From: an uncultured Prevotellaceae bacterium | GTDB taxonomy: Bacteria > Bacteroidota > Bacteroidia > Bacteroidales > Bacteroidaceae | Direction: 5' to 3' | Length of the DNA: 10,183 bases | Assembly (NCBI GenBank): GCA_945787625.1 | Contig: CALZJL010000025.1 | Coordinates: 1 to 10,183, forward strand | Shown here: one piece after another, positions 6,210-10,183 of the stretch | Layout of the letters: each line of letters begins with the position of its first letter | How positions within the stretch are numbered: position 1 is the first letter of the stretch | The notes under the pieces: model-generated | The model's input: the letters and a program-made list of their open reading frames with translations, nothing else | What the model was told of the DNA's origin: nothing | Databases searched by the model: none | Position numbers and translations under genes: made by a program

Positions 6210-7337
6210 ATGGTTGTGTTTCGTAGGTTGTGTGTATGGTGTGTGTTGTGTATGGTGTGTGTGTCTGACTTTGCTCAAAGGGGTGCAGACAAGCCTTTGT
6301 TTACGTTTGCATGTTTGAGTGATATTCATAATCAGCAGGAGATGATTAGGACTGATTTGGATAGAATCAGGCTCAGGTCTTCGTTTGTCAGGTCGCTGGA
6401 GTTGATTGGGGAGTCGGAGTGTATTGATGCTTTGGTGCTGGGAGGGGACTTTATGAGTGATGTGACGCTTACTCGGGAGCAATGGCTACGCACGCGTGAG
6501 CTTATGGCTGAGGCTACGAAAAGGGCGTTCCCTGTGGGGGCAAAGAGGCGTCCGGTCATTTATGTGACGGGGAATCATGATTATGAGGTGGCTAATTTTG
6601 ATATGTTGCCTAAGGGGTATAATGCTGGGGATTTTTATTCGTTTCCGATGATGGAGCAGACGGGGGTGTTGCGTAGGGAGGATTGTTTCTGGGAGATGGC
6701 CTATAATGGGGATGGGAGGGATTCGGTACCTGTGTTGGCGGCTTTTCATTATAGGATTGGGGGCTTTGATTTTGTGGTGCAGAATTGTGGGAAGCATTTC
6801 TTTAGGAGTGCGTGGGATTATCGTGATAGTGAGGAGGCTGCGAGGTGGGTGGAACGTAAGTTGCGTGAGATTGATCCGAAGGGGACGAAGACGGTGTTTT
6901 ATCTGAATCATTTGCCTTTGCCTGACAGTAGGGGGGCGACTGTGGGCAAGACGTTGGTGCCTTGCCGGGCTACGTCAATTATCGAGGGGGCTATTCGTGA
7001 GCATCGTGGTTTGGTGTATATCTATGGGCATGACCACTCGTCGCGCAAGTTGAATAGTTTTATTACGGATAGTGTGGCGCAGCGTGTGACGCGGTATGGG
7101 GAGATGGGGCCTCATAGTGTGTTTATGGGCTCGATGCGGTATAATAGTCTTGATGTGAACGCGAGCCCGGGGGTGGCTGATTCGCCTATCGTGCAGGGAT
7201 TGATTGTGAGGGTGTATAGGAAACGTATCGTATTGGAGATTAGGAATTTCGGTGAGTGGGGAGAGTTGAGTGGCAAGGCGGTTTCGACGGTGATTGCTAA
7301 GGATTTGGAGCCTTATACGATTGACAGATTGCGCTGA
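6210..7337 (+). CDS. Secreted calcineurin-like metallophosphoesterase
   Basis: A 375-aa two-metal phosphoesterase. The active-site motifs appear in order: 'LSDIH' (D38, H40), 'LGGD' (D80), 'TGNHD' (N122, H123, D124), 'LNHLPLP' (H234) and 'YGHDH' (H274, H276). All expected metal ligands are present, so it should be active; the substrate is unknown. Residues 1-22 form a signal peptide with an unusually Cys-rich core, 'LCVWCVLCMVCVS' (7-19), likely cut near 'FAQ', so export to the periplasm or beyond is inferred. The start at ATG 6210 gives this signal peptide; a TTG at 6177 would add 11 residues and is less likely. It lies 33 nt after the preceding gene and may be the last gene of the ytxH cluster. 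The core of the signal sequence is encoded by a perfect 16-bp tandem repeat. Its 3' end overlaps nth by 41 bp. Confidence 0.88.
   Translation: MVVFRRLCVWCVLCMVCVSDFAQRGADKPLFTFACLSDIHNQQEMIRTDLDRIRLRSSFVRSLELIGESECIDALVLGGDFMSDVTLTREQWLRTRELMAEATKRAFPVGAKRRPVIYVTGNHDYEVANFDMLPKGYNAGDFYSFPMMEQTGVLRREDCFWEMAYNGDGRDSVPVLAAFHYRIGGFDFVVQNCGKHFFRSAWDYRDSEEAARWVERKLREIDPKGTKTVFYLNHLPLPDSRGATVGKTLVPCRATSIIEGAIREHRGLVYIYGHDHSSRKLNSFITDSVAQRVTRYGEMGPHSVFMGSMRYNSLDVNASPGVADSPIVQGLIVRVYRKRIVLEIRNFGEWGELSGKAVSTVIAKDLEPYTIDRLR
6231..6262 (+). repeat. Perfect 16-bp tandem duplication in phosphoesterase signal peptide
   Basis: TGTGTATGGTGTGTGT occurs twice without a gap, at 6231-6246 and 6247-6262. It encodes the Cys/Val-rich core of the signal peptide, read in two different frames (CVWCV then LCMVCV). 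Since 16 is not a multiple of three, losing or gaining one copy shifts the frame; by hand translation, loss of one copy leads to a stop within about 30 codons of the start. Confidence 0.9.
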
Positions 7338-7941
7338 GTCCGCACCGCTGGCATTTGGGGGAGCGGGCGGTGCAGGTGTATCGGCCGTGAAGTATGAGCC
7401 AGTGGTGGGCGTCGGGTATGATGCTGGGGGGAAGGTGGCGTGTGAGCTCTTTTTCGACTGCGAGTGGTGTGGTGCTCTGCTTGCTGACGAGTCCTATGCG
7501 ATGGCTGACGCGGAAGACGTGGGTGTCAACGGCCATTTTTGCTTTGCGGAATATGACGGCTTGTATGACGTTGGCGGTCTTGCGTCCTACACCGGGGAGA
7601 CGTTCGAGCTCTTCGCCGGTGGAGGGGACTTGGCCTTGGTATTCGGATACGAGACGTTGTGCCATGCCTACGAGGTGGCGTGCCTTGTTGTTGGGGTAGG
7701 ATATGCTGCGTATGTACTCGTAGATGACTTCGGGTGTGGCGTACGACATGGCTTGGGCTGTGGGGTAGTCTCGGAAGAGTGCGGGGGTGATGAGGTTGAC
7801 GCGCTTGTCTGTACATTGGGCTGAGAGTATTACGGCTACGAGGAGCTGGAAGGGGGTCTCGTAGTGGAGTTCGGTCTGTACTATGGGCATTTCGCGCTGG
7901 AAGTACTCGATGAGGTATTGATATCGGTCTTTGGTCTTCAT
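7297..7941 (-). CDS. nth: Endonuclease III (DNA glycosylase/AP lyase)
   Basis: Base-excision-repair enzyme that removes oxidised pyrimidines and cleaves at abasic sites. The 214-aa product matches the family length and shows 'LLVAVILSAQCTDKRVN' (33-49), the helix-hairpin-helix 'LPGVGRKTANVI' (115-126) with catalytic Lys121, 'VDTHVFRVS' (138-146) with catalytic Asp139, and the four-cysteine [4Fe-4S] site with spacing C-x6-C-x2-C-x5-C (C190, C197, C200, C206). The Lys and Asp are offset by only one residue from E. coli Nth (K120, D138). Its ATG overlaps the TGA of the upstream helicase gene by four bases, so the two are probably translated as a pair. The 3' end runs 41 bp into the oppositely oriented phosphoesterase gene, and no terminator separates them. 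Confidence 0.97.
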   Translation of the reverse strand: MKTKDRYQYLIEYFQREMPIVQTELHYETPFQLLVAVILSAQCTDKRVNLITPALFRDYPTAQAMSYATPEVIYEYIRSISYPNNKARHLVGMAQRLVSEYQGQVPSTGEELERLPGVGRKTANVIQAVIFRKAKMAVDTHVFRVSHRIGLVSKQSTTPLAVEKELTRHLPPSIIPDAHHWLILHGRYTCTARSPKCQRCGLSAICQSYKAPNP

Positions 7942-10183
7942 TGTTTTATGGTGAATTTTGCAAAACGTAGCAGGAGTTGCTTGGTGCCTGCATTATCAAA
8001 GTCGACGGTGGCTTTGGTGTCTATGCCGCTGCCTTGGATGTGGCGTATGGTGCCTTGTCCGAAACGTTCGTGTATGATGATGGTGCCTTCGCTGAGGCTT
8101 GTATTGCTTGGGATGGCTGCGGGTGACGGACTCGGGGGAATGTTGCCTGCGAGTATGGGGTGACGGTTGCTGGTGGGGGTGCGCAGCGTGGCGGTGGGGG
8201 TGCGCAGCGTGGCAGTTGGTCGGGGACGTGTGCCTGTATTTGTGTGTATGTAGCGGGGATCGAGCTCGCTGAGGAAGCGTGAGGGCTCGCTAAACTCGGT
8301 CTTGCCGTAGCGGAAACGACTCTTGGCGTTGCTTAGTATGAGGTATTCCTTGGCTCGGGTGATGGCTACGTAAAAGAGGCGTCGCTCTTCTTCGAGTCCG
8401 CGTATGGTGTCTGTGCTCATTTCGGAGGGGAAGAGGTCTTCTTCGAGGCCTACGACAAAGACTACGCGGAATTCGAGACCTTTTGATGTGTGTACGGTCA
8501 TCAGGGTGACACGGTCTTGTTCGTCTCCTTGGCTTTGGTCGAGGTCGGAGAGGAGAGAGACTTCTTGGAGATAGTCGGTGAGGTGTGTGCCTTGTCCTTG
8601 CTGCTCGTGTTCTTCGACGTAGGCGGCTATGCCGTCGACGAGCTCCTGGAGATTCTCGCGGCGTGTGATGTCGTCGGGGTCGTGGCCGCTGTTTATCTCG
8701 GCTTGCATGCCGCTGCGGCGTATGACGTCGAGGGCGAGGGTGTGGGCGTCGGTGGTGGTGCTAAGGTCGTGGAGTTCGCAGATGAGCTGGGTGAACTTGG
8801 TGAGCTTGGTCTTGGTGGCGGCTGAGACATCGAGGGTTTGGGGGTGGAGCAGGACTTCCCAGGGTGAGGTCTCTGTCTCTGACGAACGGGTAAAGACTTT
8901 GCTGAGGGTGGTGGCTCCGATGCCTCGTGTGGGGTAGTTGATGACACGGCGGAGGGCTTCTTCGTCGTGGGGGTTGACGATGAGCCGTAGATAGGCAATG
9001 ACGTCTTTGATTTCCTTGCGTTGGTAGAAGCTGAGCCCTCCATATACTCTGTATGGTATGGAGGCTTTGCGCATGGCTTCCTCGAAGGCGCGGCTTTGGG
9101 CGTTGGTGCGGTAGAGTATGGCTATCTGATCGTAGGGTATGAGTTCGTTGTTGTGAAACTCGTGTATGCAACGTACTACGGCGTTGGCTTCGTCGATGTC
9201 GCTGTATGTCTGCATGAGGGTGATGGGCTCGCCGATGCTGCCCTGTGAGTAGACGTTTTTCTTGATCTGTCCGCGGTTGTGGCTGATGAGGGTGTTGGCG
9301 GCGGATACGATGGTCTGGGTGGACCGGTAGTTTTGTTCGAGCTTGAAGAGGCGGCTGTCGGGATAGCGTTCTTGAAAGTGGAGTATGTTGTCGATGTTAG
9401 CTCCGCGGAATGAGTAGATGCTTTGTGCATCGTCGCCTACGACCGTGAGACGCTGACGGTGTTGGGTGAGGAGCCATATTATCTGATGCTGGGCGTAGTT
9501 GGTGTCTTGATACTCGTCGACAAGGACGTAGTGGAAGCGTTCTTCCCATTTTGCTGCTATGTCGGGGTGCTGACTGAAGAGTAGCCAGGTATTGAGAAGA
9601 AGGTCGTCGAAGTCCATGGCTGAGGACTGGCGTAGGCGCTGGTTGTAGCGGGTATAGATCTCGCCTGTCATGGGAATACGGGCTTGGGTGTCGTGACGCC
9701 TGTTGTCTGTGTCAGCTCTGTATGCTGAGGGGAGGATGAGGTGGTTCTTGGCCATGGAGATGCGTGAGGCTATGGTGGCGGGCTTGTAGACTTTGTCGTC
9801 GAGCCCCATCTCTTTGATTATGGTCTTGATGAGGTTTTTGCTGTCTGATGCATCGTAGATTGTGAAGTCGGGACGGTAGTCTATGTGTTGGCTCTCTGCG
9901 CGCAGTATTCGGGAGAAGATGCTGTGGAAGGTGCCCATCCAGAGGCGTGAGGCGACTTGCTGGCCTACTTTCTGCCCGATGCGTTCACGCATCTCACGGG
10001 CTGCCTTGTTGGTAAAGGTGAGGGCAAGGATATTCCATGGTGACATGCCTTGCTCCAGAAGGTAGGCTATCTTGTAGGTGAGGACTCGTGTCTTGCCTGA
10101 TCCTGCCCCGGCTATGACGAGTGAGGGGTGGTCGCAGCATATTACTGCCTCGCGTTGTGATTCGTTGAGTTCGTCGAGATTTA
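7938..10183 (-). CDS. UvrD/PcrA-type superfamily 1A DNA helicase (5' end outside window)
   Basis: ATP-driven 3'-5' DNA helicase, of the type used in nucleotide excision repair and removal of RecA or stalled replication complexes. The frame stays open to the window edge, giving 747 visible residues, so the real start lies beyond 10183; the ATG at 10046 is internal because Walker A lies upstream of it. Visible motifs: Q-motif-like 'LNESQREAV' near the edge, Walker A 'AGAGSGKT' (about 10092-10115), 'ALTFTNKAAREM' (Ia), 'LVDEYQDTN' (II, near 9518), 'VVGDDAQSIYSFRG' (III), 'LEQNYRST' (IV), 'VTLMTVHTSKGLEF' (V) and 'RRLFYVAITRAKEYL' (VI). After a Pro/Thr/Ser-rich linker, the last about 50 residues resemble the PcrA/UvrD C-terminal Tudor-like domain ('HERFGQGTI' to 'LLLRFAKF'). 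pcrA or uvrD would both be acceptable names. It is followed by nth with a four-base overlap. Confidence 0.96.
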   Translation of the reverse strand, partial: NLDELNESQREAVICCDHPSLVIAGAGSGKTRVLTYKIAYLLEQGMSPWNILALTFTNKAAREMRERIGQKVGQQVASRLWMGTFHSIFSRILRAESQHIDYRPDFTIYDASDSKNLIKTIIKEMGLDDKVYKPATIASRISMAKNHLILPSAYRADTDNRRHDTQARIPMTGEIYTRYNQRLRQSSAMDFDDLLLNTWLLFSQHPDIAAKWEERFHYVLVDEYQDTNYAQHQIIWLLTQHRQRLTVVGDDAQSIYSFRGANIDNILHFQERYPDSRLFKLEQNYRSTQTIVSAANTLISHNRGQIKKNVYSQGSIGEPITLMQTYSDIDEANAVVRCIHEFHNNELIPYDQIAILYRTNAQSRAFEEAMRKASIPYRVYGGLSFYQRKEIKDVIAYLRLIVNPHDEEALRRVINYPTRGIGATTLSKVFTRSSETETSPWEVLLHPQTLDVSAATKTKLTKFTQLICELHDLSTTTDAHTLALDVIRRSGMQAEINSGHDPDDITRRENLQELVDGIAAYVEEHEQQGQGTHLTDYLQEVSLLSDLDQSQGDEQDRVTLMTVHTSKGLEFRVVFVVGLEEDLFPSEMSTDTIRGLEEERRLFYVAITRAKEYLILSNAKSRFRYGKTEFSEPSRFLSELDPRYIHTNTGTRPRPTATLRTPTATLRTPTSNRHPILAGNIPPSPSPAAIPSNTSLSEGTIIIHERFGQGTIRHIQGSGIDTKATVDFDNAGTKQLLLRFAKFTIKQ
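8172..8213 (-). repeat. 21-bp perfect tandem duplication in helicase linker
   Basis: Two exact 21-bp units, 8172-8192 and 8193-8213, keep the frame and encode the heptapeptide ATLRTPT twice (read on the minus strand). They lie in the low-complexity linker between helicase motif VI and the C-terminal Tudor-like domain, where length change should be tolerated. Confidence 0.9.

Noticed and set aside
7294..7824. 176-aa plus-strand frame opposite nth
   Set aside because: It is the complement of nth, which has all catalytic and iron-sulfur residues; the antisense frame has no recognisable domain.
1..10183. CRISPR array, insertion sequence, tRNA or defence genes
   Set aside because: No regularly spaced repeats with unique spacers, transposase motifs, tRNA-like cloverleaf or recognisable defence domains were seen in either strand.

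Overview
The window looks like an ordinary chromosomal segment of a Bacteroidota bacterium, most likely order Bacteroidales (Porphyromonas-like is plausible; species not determined). The reasons are the order TPR protein / peptide deformylase / RuvX, a single-chain CcsB-CcsA-type cytochrome c synthase, a YtxH / holin-like membrane-protein cluster, near absence of Shine-Dalgarno sequences, and a TAnnTTTG-type promoter element. No tRNA, rRNA, CRISPR, insertion sequence or prophage was recognised.

Layout: (1) Positions 13-4890, minus strand, read right to left: SPOR-domain lipoprotein, ruvX, def, a large exported TPR protein, then after a repeat-rich 182-bp gap a compact ResB/CcsA (CcsBA-type) heme-handling protein. 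The first genes are tightly packed and probably form one transcript, with a promoter candidate upstream of the lipoprotein gene. (2) Positions 4891-5150: a T-rich divergent intergenic region. (3) Positions 5151-7337, plus strand: YtxH-like protein, holin-like (Hol-X/DUF1469-type) two-helix membrane protein, two small uncharacterised proteins and a secreted calcineurin-like phosphoesterase. The first four genes are joined by overlapping stop/start codons. (4) Positions 7297-10183, minus strand: a uvrD/pcrA-type helicase, cut at its 5' end by the window edge, translationally coupled to nth (endonuclease III). nth converges on the phosphoesterase gene with a 41-bp 3' overlap.

Functionally the window combines cell-envelope work (SPOR lipoprotein, TPR protein, YtxH/holin-like cluster), protein maturation (Def), DNA repair (UvrD, Nth, RuvX) and cytochrome c maturation (CcsBA). 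Most of this is housekeeping.

The least explained items are the small membrane-protein operon, the ccsA leader built from tandem and inverted repeats, a perfect 16-bp tandem duplication inside the phosphoesterase signal peptide, and a strong strand-composition bias. The plus strand is G- and T-rich in genes of both orientations, which suggests it is the leading replication strand and appears to shape protein composition. No convincing new multi-gene system such as defence or biosynthesis is visible.
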